64,000 nucleotides of DNA from Muscardinus avellanarius. Lineage: Eukaryota > Chordata > Mammalia > Rodentia > Gliridae. The stretch is from NCBI GenBank assembly GCA_963383645.1, contig OY726560.1, positions 148,247,052-148,311,051 of the forward strand. Direction: 5' to 3'. The notes under the pieces were generated by a model. It did not search any database. It saw only the letters and a program-made list of their open reading frames with translations, and was not told the origin of the DNA. Below are positions 47,501 through 60,900 of this stretch, piece by piece (position 1 is the stretch's first letter; each line of letters begins with the position of its first letter). Made by a program: the position numbers and the translations under genes.

Positions 47501-50500
47501 AGCCCAATAAGAAATCTCAGAGGCAGCCAGAGCCAGGCGTGGGGGTGCACACTTGAAATCCCAACATTTTGGAGACTGAGACTAGAGGATTGCAGTCCTC
47601 AGTCAGCCTCAGTTACTACTTAGTGAGGCCCTTTGCAACTCAGTGAGATCCTGTTTCAAAATAAAGAATAAAAAATAGAATTGGGGGTGTAGCTCTGAGC
47701 TAGAAAGCCCCTGGGTTCCATCTCCAGTACCGCAAAAAGAAGACATATCAGAGGCAGAAATGTGTAATACCACTCGACATTTTATCTCTGATGGTTGATA
47801 TAAAACCCCTGCGTGACCTTAAAATGACCAAATCTTGCCCTCTTGACGCATTGCTGTCCCATAGAATGTTTTATGATGAGAGAAATGTTCCAGATCTGTG
47901 CCGAGCACAACAGAAGCCACTAGCCACATAAACCGAGTCCTGAAATGTGGCTGGCACAATCGAGGAACCAAACTACACATTTTCTTGGGTAGTTGATCAC
48001 CTCTGACCTGGTAACGTTTTTGACCTTTTGACCCAGGTTAGTAGTTAATAATAACCATCTGTGAGATCTTAGACCAGATGCCTCAGTTTCTATCCACAGC
48101 TGTTAAGCAGGAGGAATATTCCCAGTTCAGAGTGCTGCACTGAGGGCCAAGTTAGATCACGACAAGCAGGAGGAATATAGCTAATACCAACCAGGTGCTT
48201 CATGGAGCGAATTCTTATCTCTGGGTTGTGCAACTAGGGACTGCTGATAAATTGGGGTCTCTCTTTCTCTGTTCTGTAGAACATGTTTCAAGTGGAGGAA
48301 GTAAACTGCATCTGTGTGGACTGGAGTGGTGGGTCCCGGGCCTTATACACTCAAGCCGTCCACAACGTTCGGGTAGTGGGAGCCGAGATCGCCTACTTCA
48401 TACAAGTGCTGTCGGTAAGGCCCCACCTGAGCCTCCTCCTGTGGGGAAGGGGGCAGAGCCAGGGACCCAGAAGCATCATGTTGCACCCCCTGACACCCTG
48501 AAGCTGGGGCGGGTGGGCAAAGGCTGAACTGAAAACCCCTCTTCCCCCCGTACTGATTATCCTAAAGATACGCACCCCATCATTTCCAAACTGTAGTGCC
48601 TGGGGCAAACTAACCTCTTCCAGCCTCAGTTTCCCTTTCAAAATAGGCTCTTCCTGGCAGGCTCTTCTGGGAGCTGGAGAGCAGGCTGGCTGCCCAGCGA
48701 TGCCCAGCAGGGAATCTGAGTCTTCATTGGGGGCAGCTTTGGGGAGAGGCTTTTTACACCCCAAACTGCAATCGGTTCTGGAGGGGCCTGAGCCTGTGCC
48801 CAGCCCCAGGAAACCCCAGATAGACATCTCCAGCCAGGCCCGGTGCGGGTCAGCCGCGGGCCCAGGTAGCTGCAGTTGGCTCTGCAGCCGCTGATCGATC
48901 GGCAATGTTGCCACATGCACTGGCCGCCTGCGGGACTGATGCGCCCTTCTTTCACAGACCCACCTGGACTACAGCCCCGAGAAGGTGCACCTTATCGGCC
49001 ACAGCCTGGGCTCTCATGTCGCCGGGGAGGCGGGCAGGAGGCTGGAGGGCCACTTGGGCAGGATCACAGGTAGGGTCGCACTCGCGGGTTGAGTCCCAAG
49101 ACTCAATGCAAGCCTGAACCCATGCACTTCCCACACTTCCCACAGGAAGGGCACCCTGCTGATCCTCCAGGAGCCGATTTTAGAGAGATAAAACTTAAAA
49201 ACAATTGTCCCAGTAAAATAGATGACAGTATTGTTTCTTTTTGGTGTGGGACTGGGAATTGAACCCAGGAGAATTCTACCTCTGAGCTACACTTTCAGCC
49301 CTGTTTGTTTGATTGTTTTGGAACAGGGTCTATCTAGATTGCTGAGAGTCTTGTTTATATATTAGAGACTGCCTTTGTACCTGCAGTCCTTCTGTCTCAG
49401 CCTCCCAAATTCTGAGATTGTTGGCATGTGCCACCATGCCTGGCACAGCAATTTTAAAGACATTTATAAATAAGAAAAATATAGTATATTAAACCCATGA
49501 TTTCAGGATTAGTGTAGTAAAGAAAAAAAGAGAGAGATGTTTAATTTTTCAATTCCATAAGTCTTTCTTGAATATCTTGGCTGAGTCAGGCACAAACAGA
49601 AAAGGCAAGTGACTGGCGGAGACCCAGCCCAGCACAGAGAAAATGCTCAGTAAACAATGAATGAATGACTCATGAGGTCGAATAATGCACACAAGGCAAA
49701 CACAGACACCTTTTTGTTTTGTGCAGCAGTTTGATTCAACATTCCACAAATGTCTCCTTTGCTTGGGACAATGTGGGAGGCATTGAGTGAAGGTGGGCTA
49801 GCCCATGGTTATGTAGACTTGTAGACCTTTTCAGCTTACCAAGTCTGTTCTCTTGCATCTTTCCATGGGGTTTTCACAACAACCCTAGAAGGTAAGGTTC
49901 TTCTTCCCCCTTTCTCAGTGAGGACAGACATGGGACCTGGAGAACCAGGGCAGGAACATAGGTCAATGCGTGCCATGCTCCTCCCACCTCTGTTCCTCTT
50001 TAAAGATGAACCCTGCTGCGGGAATCCCATAGTTCAGTTCAGGAAGCAGAAAACAGAGAGGGCAAAACAAACAAAGAAACAGACAAAAAAAAAAAAAAAA
50101 AAAACTTGAAGCAGAATGAATACATGCCAAATAACACAGTGGCTAGAATGGGCTCAGAAAGGAGAGCTTACATTTTCCACGAGGAGGGGGTGTTCCAGCG
50201 AGGTCTTGGAGGAGGAGGATTTGTATGAAGGAAGAAGACGGGGGACACAGCAGGCCGGGGACTCATGAGAAAAGACACAAACGCAGGGAAGCTCAGGGCC
50301 AAGAAGAGCTGGATAAGGCCTCAGGAGCTTTTCCTCTCTGAGGGCAAAGGCTGGGAAAGCCAAGAAGAGGGCGCACAAGGATCCCGCCGAATCCCCAGGG
50401 AGCCAGGCACTAGAGATTGCACAGATTCTCCAGGGGACTGTGTCCCCAGTCCTTGCCTTTCTGTCCCAGCCTCTTTCCCAAGTGGACCAGGAGCTACAAA

Positions 50501-53500
50501 CTCAGTTGTCAGAACAATAGTCCATGGTGTGGGACACTTTGCCCGGTATTCCTCACGATAGTTTGGCAGGTGCCGTTAGATCCCGGTCTTCCGCTCGGTG
50601 CCACCTGTCCACCTTGTCCCTTCTAGGACTGGATCCGGCAGAACCATGCTTCCAGGGCACAGCAGAGGAGGTTCGGCTGGATCCATCTGATGCCATGTTT
50701 GTGGATGTGATTCACACGGATATTGCTCCCATTGTCCCTAACCTAGGTGAGTCCTCGATCCCACCTCCCACCTCTTGATGACCAAGGTTATGACTGATGA
50801 CATTGGGTCCGGGTGGACCCCTATCCCCAAGGAGGCGCTATTCAAAATGGTTAACTACAGGGATGGCTTGGGTGCCAGGCACAAATGATCAGCCAGCACA
50901 AGGCCAATGGTATTAGCCCACAGCCCCACACTGGACCAAAAAGATAAAAACCCTTCTGCAGTCTCCAGAGGCTATCACTCAGTCTTTAAACCCTGTGTTC
51001 TTCCCAAGCTACCAAGATCCAAACTGGCACATGTATTTATTATTGATACTTGACTTACACTTACAAAATATCAAAGTAATTTTTGAATTTTTTTTTCTAA
51101 TTTTGCGGAAGCTTGGGTTACAGTTTGTTTGGTTGAAGGCTAAAATGTATCCCTTTATTTAATTCTTCTAAAGTCAATGTCCTTTACTCAGTATTTTCTC
51201 AATATGTCTACTCATAAAACTTGCTGATATGAGGTGTGTTTTTCATGGTGGGGGTGATGATGATGGGATCATCACTAACTGAATATTTACCATGTGCTGT
51301 ATTGAATATTTTACACAATAACACAATCCTGCAACATCCTAAAAAGTGGATATTTTCACCATTTCATAGCTAAAGAGTGGTTAAGTAATTTCCCACACAG
51401 TCTTTGAGTAGAACTAGGATTTGGGCCACGGGCCTACGTGCCTAAAGCCAGAGCTCCCAGCTATTATGCTATGGTTCTCAATAGAACAATATACTGTTGT
51501 GTAGTCTCAACACAACACTATAGTGTAGAAACCAGAATTTAAAAATTATTAAAGTAATACAAATTATACCCAACATGTACCTACTGGTGCCTAATAGTAT
51601 CAGTTCATATCAGTGTTGTCCAGGGCCTCCTAAGACAGACAAACATAACTATATGTGTTTCCCACTCACCAAGAACCCACCTTCCCCCCATCTTTCTTTG
51701 TGTGTGTTCTCTCCTTCCTCCTCATCCTGCCAAGTTCCCATCTTTGAGAACTTTCTGCAGAGCTAGAAGTTATGGTGTCTGTGATGAGGAGAAATTGGCC
51801 CAAAGGCCTCTTTGTTCTTTTTGTAACAAGTTGAACATCTCCATGTGGACATGATCTACCTTTGGGACCACTTACCATCCTACTCTCTTCTGCTTCAAAT
51901 GTTTCAGGTTTTGGAATGAGCCAAAAGGTGGGCCATCTGGATTTCTTTCCAAATGGAGGAAGGCAAATGCCTGGATGTAATAAAAATGCCCTTTCCACCA
52001 TCGTTGACATCAATGGATTATGGCAAGGTACATATATGAAAGAAGCAAGGTGGCGACTGCTTGCCTGGGATGAAGGCAGAAAGTATGGGTCTGGCCACCA
52101 TGATGCTGATATTGCTGCCACTTACAGAGTGACATCCCTTCTGTGTCATCCCTTTTCAAAACAATGTGATGAGATGTTTACTCTGATTAGTCCCGTTTTA
52201 CAGATGCAGAAATTGGAAATTAGAAATGCTACATAGCTTGTCCAAGGCCACCCTGTATTTAAGCCCAATTTGTGACTGTATGGCCCTGCTCTCATGCCCC
52301 AGTCTATGCCATTTCCCCCAGTTATCAGGATTCTGGGCAAGTGCCAGATGGGCACAGTGGCAAATGCTCACCAGGCCTTCAGCACTTGTTCCTTGGAGAA
52401 CTGCAGAGCATAAGCAAAAATGCGGAGGGGTTTGACTTTCTTGCTATTTACTGTTGTTGGGTCCTCCGTAATGAAGGGGATAAGAAGACAGAGGAGGGAA
52501 GTGCTCTGTGGGTTTGGGCTGTGGGTGGGGTCAGGAGAGGCCTGGATGTCTGCGGGACCCAGGGCAGATCCCGGCAGGCCGTTCCTATTCATCTGAGAGA
52601 GCAGGATCCTACCTGTGTTATTAGGTGATCTCCTTTGTCCTGGTCTTTGGTGATTCCTCTTGCCTCTTCACTGAGATCTGGCTTCACTCTCCGGCCTAAA
52701 AGAGAAATTCTTGAATCTGTAATTATCCTATTTGTCTTTATTTTTCTGAACCAGAAGTTCCCCATAGCTTAAAACTATTTCTTGAGCACCCCAGATACCC
52801 CAGCAGCCTGATGAGACACTGAGCCATGACAGGCCAAAGCAAACACTAAGCACACTCTGTTAAATAGAGTCTAGCGGCCTTCTGTGCATTTTAGTATTCT
52901 GTGTGCTTCGTGTCCAAGAGCAGCGTCAATAACACAACAGCCAGCATCCGCGGGCAAATAAGGGAAGCTTCTGACCTCTCAGCTCCGCGCCAGGTAACTC
53001 TCAGGAAGACGCGGCCATTCCACTTTCCCCGAAGGAACCCCAGAGTCACGATAATAGCCACCCCCTTCCAGAAGTGATGGGCGAGTCACACATAATAGGA
53101 ACGACCCCAGGCTTAATTAAAGAGGCAATTTAGAGTGAACAAGCCCGTGAACGCAGAAGTGTGTTTCTATTGTGCTGTGCTAGACTCACCAGGTGCTGGG
53201 CCCTGGGAACAATTAAAGCCACTTTCTCCTCTATTATGGGGAGCCCGGGCAGCAATTTGGGATGAAAGAAACAATTAAGTTTAAAGCAGGCTCTGCTGTC
53301 TGGTGACAGCACTGGTGTGGGGACTGGGAACCCGGCTGGCGGGCCGCAGGGCGCTGGGCAGCGAGCACGGTGGGGCTGCGAGAGCAGATCTACCGTGGAC
53401 ACAAAGGGGATGTGTGGTCCTCGAGGGGTGGTATGAAGAACCCAGCAGACCCCCAAGAATGGCCCCACGTGTGTCCAGGGTCACTGTGGGTCACTCCATG

Positions 53501-54648
53501 GGAAGTTTCAGACCGAGTATCTGCAAAAGTGAAAAAACAATTTTCTAAATGAGATGACTTTGCTTTAAAAAAAAAAAAGTGGTAAATAAAATGCATTAAG
53601 AGTGGCCAGGTTTAGCAAGGCAAAGAAGAGGCTCCCTCAGCCTGAGAAGGGGGCTCCTGAGAAAGGCCTGTGGGGCCACGACCAGTCCTCCACAGCCTAA
53701 GCACCCCACCACAGGCTCAAGGCCCTCACAGGGAGTGGTTTTAAAGTAAGAATGCACTCCAATCATTTAAGCATGGAAAATTTTTGTTTAAAAAAAAAAT
53801 CAGGATTCTCACTTCTTGTGGAAAATCAGAAAACCATGTGGGATCCCTTTAAGAGCTACTACCATGTGCATGTATGTGTGCTTGTATGTGTAAATATACA
53901 CACTCTCTCTGCCTCTTTATCTCTCTCTCTCCCCTCTCTATATATCTTTAGAGAGAGGGTCTATCTGCCTGTCTCTCTCTCTCTCTCTCTCTCTCCCCCT
54001 TCTCCCTCCCTCCCCATGTCTGGTCCTAGTTTCCTCATTTATGTTATGTGACTGGCCCCTAAAACCCTGGACAAATGTCCTTGTTAGGACTTGTCACTTC
54101 TGAGCTGTTGCCTGGCCCTCAGTAGCCCTCCTCAGCAGAAGCCCAGGTGTTCAGGAGGCCCACACTCCTCCACGAAATGTGGAGGCACCTGCTGGCCTGG
54201 CCGGAGGCCCCACAGGTCGAAGGTGAGAAGCCTCCTTCAGCTCTCCTGGTCTTTGCTTTCTCAGGAATCAACAACTTTGCAGCTTGCAACCATCTCCGAA
54301 GCATCGACTATTACTCAAACAGTATTCTCTACCCCGACGGCTTCCTGGGCTACCCCTGTGCCTCCTATGAGGAGTTCCAGAACGTAAGTCACCCCAGCTT
54401 CTGGGAAGATGGTGGAAGCCCCGCTGGTGGTGTTCTGTCCACACTTCTGGAAGGAGGTCATGGAAACGCTGAAGCTTCCAAAGCCGTCCTTCCCAGGGGC
54501 AGTGGGCTAGAGGGCAGACACAGAACTGGCATGCTTGGCCTACCCCCAGCTCCCCAACTTTTCATTCAGTGCAATCTCCATCTGTGCAGAGGTTAAAGAA
54601 GAACACATGACTTCCCTTTACACCCATCACCTCGACATACCACTTGCT

Positions 54649-54696
<48 letters not shown>

Positions 54697-56824
54697 TGTG
54701 AGAAAGAGAGAGAGAGAATATTTATAAATACTTCAGCATTCTTCTCCTAAGAACAAGATCATCCTCCTACATAACAATACTCAATAAATTTAAATTTTAT
54801 ATACTAATAGTTCCTAATACGTAGCCCATATTCAGATTTTTCCAGTTATCCATGTGATGGCCACTAGAACTGTCTACCTGTCTGCCTGCCATGCTCCTCT
54901 CCCCTCCCTCCCTCCCTCCCCTTCCCTCCCTCCCTCCCCTTCCCTCCTTCTCCCTCCTCCCTTCCTCCCCTCCCTCTCCTTCTCTTCCTCCCCCTCCTTC
55001 TCCCTCCCTCTCCTTACCTCTGCCCTCCCTTCTTCCCTCCCTCCTACCCCTTCCTTCCGTCCCTCCTTCCTTCCTTTTTTCCTCCCTCCCTCCTTCCCTC
55101 TGTATTTCCTTTCCTCCTTTTGCTTGCATTGCATGTATTGTCTTTGTCATCTCCTTTAACCCGGAATTGTTTCCCATTTTTCTTGGTCTTTCAGGGCACA
55201 GAGACAGTTAGAGGACTCCACACCGGGCATTTAGTAGATTAGTCCACACTCTGAAATTATTTCTTTATGATTCAATGAGTGAGATTAGGCCTTTCTCAAT
55301 GTATCAAATCAAAGGCATTCATCTAGTGGAACTTTGTCCATTATTTGGTGACATAAATTGTTATTATTTGGTTAAGGTGATGTCTGCCAGATTTCTGTAT
55401 TATGAAAATACTGTTTCCCCTGGATAATGTATTAGGTGATATTGTTTTTCAGAAATAACTCCAGTGAAAGTTTGGATTTCCACTGATAATCCTTATTTAA
55501 ATTGATTACATTGCAGGTTGTAAAACTCTAGTATTTTAAAATATATTTTCCTTAAAGATAAAAATTTATATATGTTTAAACTCGCATTTTTTCTTCTCAA
55601 AACTAATTTTGATCTCGACATTCTGAGATGGAGTACAGTCAAAAGGACCTTATGTGTGATCTTCAAGGTTTATAGTGTTCAAGGAGCAACCTCGGCAGGC
55701 TGGTTACTGCTGGGGCATAGGTAGCCACAGGGCCCCCAGCACCTGTCTTAAGCTTTCCACATCACAAAATAACTCTGTACACAGTATATTTTGAATGTGG
55801 TATGAAGTCAAAGGTCAGAGGAAATGACCCTATGCCATAAAGTGCTCGCCTAATTTAAAGCCCTAATTAATGAACTACCATTTGGAGAGTATCTAATGGG
55901 AATCAATTAGTCTAGAGAAATAATTCACATAAAAGCGAAAATAGTCATGGATCTTCCCTTTCTCTCCCCTCCTGAAACAACTTGTCTTTCCTATTTACTT
56001 ATCCCTAGAAGCATTGTCTTGCATTCCCCTCCCAAGTTTTAATGTCATCACTCCTTGTATATGACTTGTCTTTTGCAACTATACTCTAATTTTTAAGGGC
56101 TACTTTATTGGTCACTCTTCAGGAACTAGCACAGTTCTGTGCACAGTTGTAGGATGGCTCATGAACTCATGGACGCATAGGTAGATAGCTGCACGTATGC
56201 GTGGATTAGTGGGATGGAGGAGAGAATGAAGAGAGTAAATGGCAGGGTGGGTGGGCAGGAGGAGGGATGGATGGATAGGGAAGGTGGACTGACTCATAGA
56301 ATGAGCGAGGCAAAGGCCTACTACTAACAAACACAACTTTTCCCACTAGAACGATTGTTTCCCTTGTCCGGCTGAAGGATGCCCCAAGATGGGGCACTTT
56401 GCTGACCAGTTTAAGGGAAAAACCAGTGCTGTGGCGCAGACCTTCTATCTGAACACAGGAGACACTGCTAACTATGCTCGTAAGTTTCCATTTTACTCTT
56501 ACAATAATAACTTGTAAATAACTTAAAAAGATGCACCAGCTTTATGTTATCCCGAACCTCAGGACCTGTGATAGCAACTGACAGAAACTCGGCCGCATCC
56601 AGCTTAAGCTATCGTGTAAGAACAGTAGAACAGTGTTTGTCGTGGGTCCCACGTCCACCCCTCTAGCCAGTAATTCTGATCAGCAGCAGAATGAGGTACA
56701 ATGAGTGGCCCAGGCTAGCTCACATGTCCACCCACCCCTGAGGCAGGAAGGACGCATCTATTAACAAAGGGAGCAGGAAACTTGAAGCAAAGTCAGTGGA
56801 AATCAGGAAGTCACTGTAGTGACG

Positions 56825-56915
<91 letters not shown>

Positions 56916-57942
56916 GAGTATTGTTGATGTTGTTTTGTTCAGCTTCTCATTAAAGAGGAATAAAATGGCAAAAATACAGCAAAACTAATTTTCAACAAAT
57001 AATACCATATAATGGCTAGAGAGAAGAGCCTTATTTTCCAAGGGAGTTTTGTATTTAAAATAAATTACACAGCACTTTATAAAACACTTTTCTCATATGG
57101 TATTTCATGTAATCCTACATTTATCATAAAAAGATAATAGCTTGGCAGTGTTACTAAAGTCTTACCTGCGTATACTTTTCTATGGTATATTCTCATAACA
57201 TATTATAGAAAAAAAAACATTTGTATGTGGCATAGTTTGTTCAAGAGTTCACTGTAGCTTTGTTTTTAGTAGAAAAAGACTGAGGGGAAAATCTAAATTT
57301 CCCCAATTGAAAAATAACTACTACATGCTATAGATTAAAAACTAGGTGACACCGTTAATAGGAAGAAGGATATAGTTCTATGTGCTGAAAAGATAAATAC
57401 TTTAAGGCATTTTAAATGGAAAAGCAAGTTATAAAACACCCAAATATGTAAGTCTGTTGATGCTACCACAACAGAATACCATAGACCAGTGGTTTGTAAA
57501 CAACAGAAATTGGTTTCACACAATCTCAGAGGAAGCTGGAAGTCTAAAATTAGTGTGCCAGCAGGGTCAGTTTCCGGTGCATACTGCCATCTTCTTGTAT
57601 CTTCCCACACTGTGGAAAGAGGGTGAGAGAGCCCTTTGGGGTCCTTTTTATAAGGGCATGAATCTCATTCACAAGGGCTCTACAATTGTGGTCTAATTAT
57701 CTCCCAAACTTCCCCTCTCCTAACTCACTGGGGGCAGGAGTTCATCTGGATTGGGGAGACACAAGTATTGGGTCCATTGCCTCATGGGTCAGTCAGGGCA
57801 CGCGTGTGCAGCCACAGGTCACCCTTCATTCATGAGGTCACATGTTTTGTTCTGCTGAACTATAATGGTTACTATCCTCTGAATCTCTTCACCACAACCT
57901 AGAATCTGAATTCCTGGACCCCAACTCCATTAGAGGAAGCTA

Positions 57943-57988
<46 letters not shown>

Positions 57989-60900
57989 TAGCTCTCACTC
58001 ATGGGGGTTCAAAGCTTAGAAGAATTTTGCTTCCATTGAGTCATTTTTCAAGAAGATAAGTCTGACTGAACTGATTTTATTTCTTTGGACAGGTTGGCGA
58101 TATAAGGTATCAATCACTCTATCTGGAGAAAAGAAAGTGACTGGGCAAATCTGGATTGCTTTGTACGGAAGCAATGGAAACTCAAAACAATATGAAATTT
58201 TCAAGTAAGTCTGATAGTAAAGCAAAATAGCCATACTCTTCATCACAGATTATTCATAAACGATTGAGTATAAACTGCTTTGTAAATCTAGGGAGCTAGT
58301 CTATAGGACCATTCAATCCTAGACTGTTAGGGCTGGAAGAAAGCCTTCACATCTAGTTCAATGGCCCCATTTTACATATGAGAAGAGCGAGGTCCAGAGA
58401 GAGGGAACTCACTTTTTAAAATGAGCCATGCGCTAGCTCCCCTGGGAATACCCATCATTTGACTTAGGTGTTCTGAGTGCACAATTCCCCCTGGAGCAAG
58501 GTGCATCTGTTTGACAGCTTCTTCACCACATGCTCTGTCCCCACACACAGAGGTGGACATGAATCCTGGGCCACCTGCTTGTTGTGTGGTGGTCTCAACT
58601 CTTGACTTATACTGAGTATATGAGTATGAGTAACATGGTAAATATGTGTTGAGTGAATGCCTGACTTCATGGTAACATTAAAATCTGGTCGTGTGCTAAT
58701 TTTTATAACTTGATACAGGAGCAAATTTCTTTGACAACTTTCTGGGCTGCATATAAGATCTCAACAGTGTCTTCTCAATCAAGTGCTTCTTTAGACAAAA
58801 CACATGACATCAATTGTTCCTGTAGCAATCTTAGAGATTATGCACTCCAAATGTTTCACAGCTTTCTAGTGATGACTCAAAACAGTGAAAATATAAAGTC
58901 CAATATCTTGAAAAAGTGTGTTCTGCCCAAGCACATGTGTATTTGGTATGAAGTCATTCTAGGTAGTAGCCATTATTTGAAGCAACAATAGATTTCTATC
59001 CTCCTGTGTATTCATTTGATGTCCACATGAATACCTGATGTGATATTTTATGTCTCTATTTTCAGGGGATCCCTTAATCCAGATGCAGTCCACACAAATG
59101 ACATTGATGTGGACCTCAATGTTGGAGAAATCCAGAAGGTGAAGTTCCTCTGGGACAACAATGCGATAAATCTTACCCATCCCGAACTGGGGGCTTCCCA
59201 AATCATGGTGCAAAGTGGCGAAGATGGGATTGAGTGAGTATCTTTTATTCTTTTATTACATCCAAGTCCGATTATATTTATTTATCACTCTGTGGATGTA
59301 AGCCATCCACATAATCACCCACCTATCCATCTATTTATAAACCTGTCTATTCATCTGCCTTTCTATTCATCTGGCATTCTTTTTTTTTTTTTTTTTGTGG
59401 TACTGGGGTTCCTGGAAACCCTTCTACCTCCAGGCTACACTCCTAGACCTACATATTTTATATATATTTTTTTAACTTGGAAATAGGGTCTCTTAAGCCA
59501 GCAAGGCTGACTTCGAACCAGCACGATACTCCTGTCTCTGCCTCCCAAGCACGAGGATTACAAGTGTGTGCCACCACACCCGCCCCTCATCTGGCATTCT
59601 CTGTACATCCACTTACCTATCTACCCATCCACAACAGTCTGCCTCATCTCCCCCAGACATCCAGCCACCCTTTTATCTTCCCATCCATCTATTAATTTAT
59701 CTGATTGTTCATCTCAACTCTCTGTCCATCAGATTTACTTTGAAAAACCAAATATTATTTTTCTTAGGATATATTCAACTTATCAGGAGCAAGGTCCTGG
59801 TTATAAGGCACTGATTCAAGAAACAGGCAAATAAGACTGTTTCTTCTCAAATAATAAGGAGAATAAGTATTTGGAGGAAACTGCTGGTTAGTTTCAGGTG
59901 TTGCATAGTTAATAATTAAATTGATTTGAACTGATTTGCCCTGGAGACTATGGCCAAAGAGGAATACAAACTGCTGGGAATCGGACTGCCAGTGGCAATC
60001 CTTTGTCATTCTGAGGGACTCTAATCTGTGTTAGTAGGAGTTGGGAGAAAACCTAACTGCTTTAAAGTAGAGAAAGGACACTTCAAAAGGGGATAAGAAT
60101 TGCAAAACAATGGGATGTTAAAGTCTGAACAAAATGTAGATGCCACACCTCACCTGCTCTCATTTTAAGGTGAAGAAAGTGAGATTTGGAGAATTAAGTA
60201 ACTTGTCTAAGGTACAATAGGAAAACTATAGGGGAAGAAATCTTTCTGGATTTTGAATTACTTTAGAAAACAAATGCCAAGACTTGGCTCCCTGGCATGA
60301 CTTAACTTTGCTGGCTGCACAATTAAATCAGTTAATTATCATCTTATTGGAAGGATTATATAGGACAATCGACATGCTGTTTCTTTGTATATGTAAGTCC
60401 AGGTATATTCCTTTTTATTAAAAATAATATTCTTTATAAGGATATAGTGTATTTCATTTATCCATTATCAGTTGACAGACAGTTGGGTTGTTTCTAGTTG
60501 GGCTTATTATGAGCAGTGCTGTCATGAATATTTGCATAGTAGTTTCTGTGTGGACCTATGTTTTCATCCTCTTGGGGATATACCTAGGTATGGAATGGCT
60601 GGTCCCTGATTCTTATAGAGGAACAGCCAGACTGTTGGCCAAAGTGTCTGCCATGTTTTACATTCCCAGAAACAGTTTACAGAAGACTAGGATCTTTACT
60701 CAAGATAAAATTGTCCTCTCTGGGCCAGCAGCTGGGGCACTGCTAGGCCGGAACTCATTGCTGGGTCAAAGCAGCAGCTCATCGGTGGCCCTCAGTGATA
60801 AGCTTTGGTTTGATGTGGCTTTTGGTGTGATGAGAACCAGAAAGGAGAGGAAGGTGTTCATAGAGTAGGTCTTCTTAGAATCACCTGGACCCTGCCGGGT

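Noticed and set aside
54797..55211. Open frames of 86-126 codons over intron 9 of PNLIPRP2
   Set aside because: Polypyrimidine tract artefacts.
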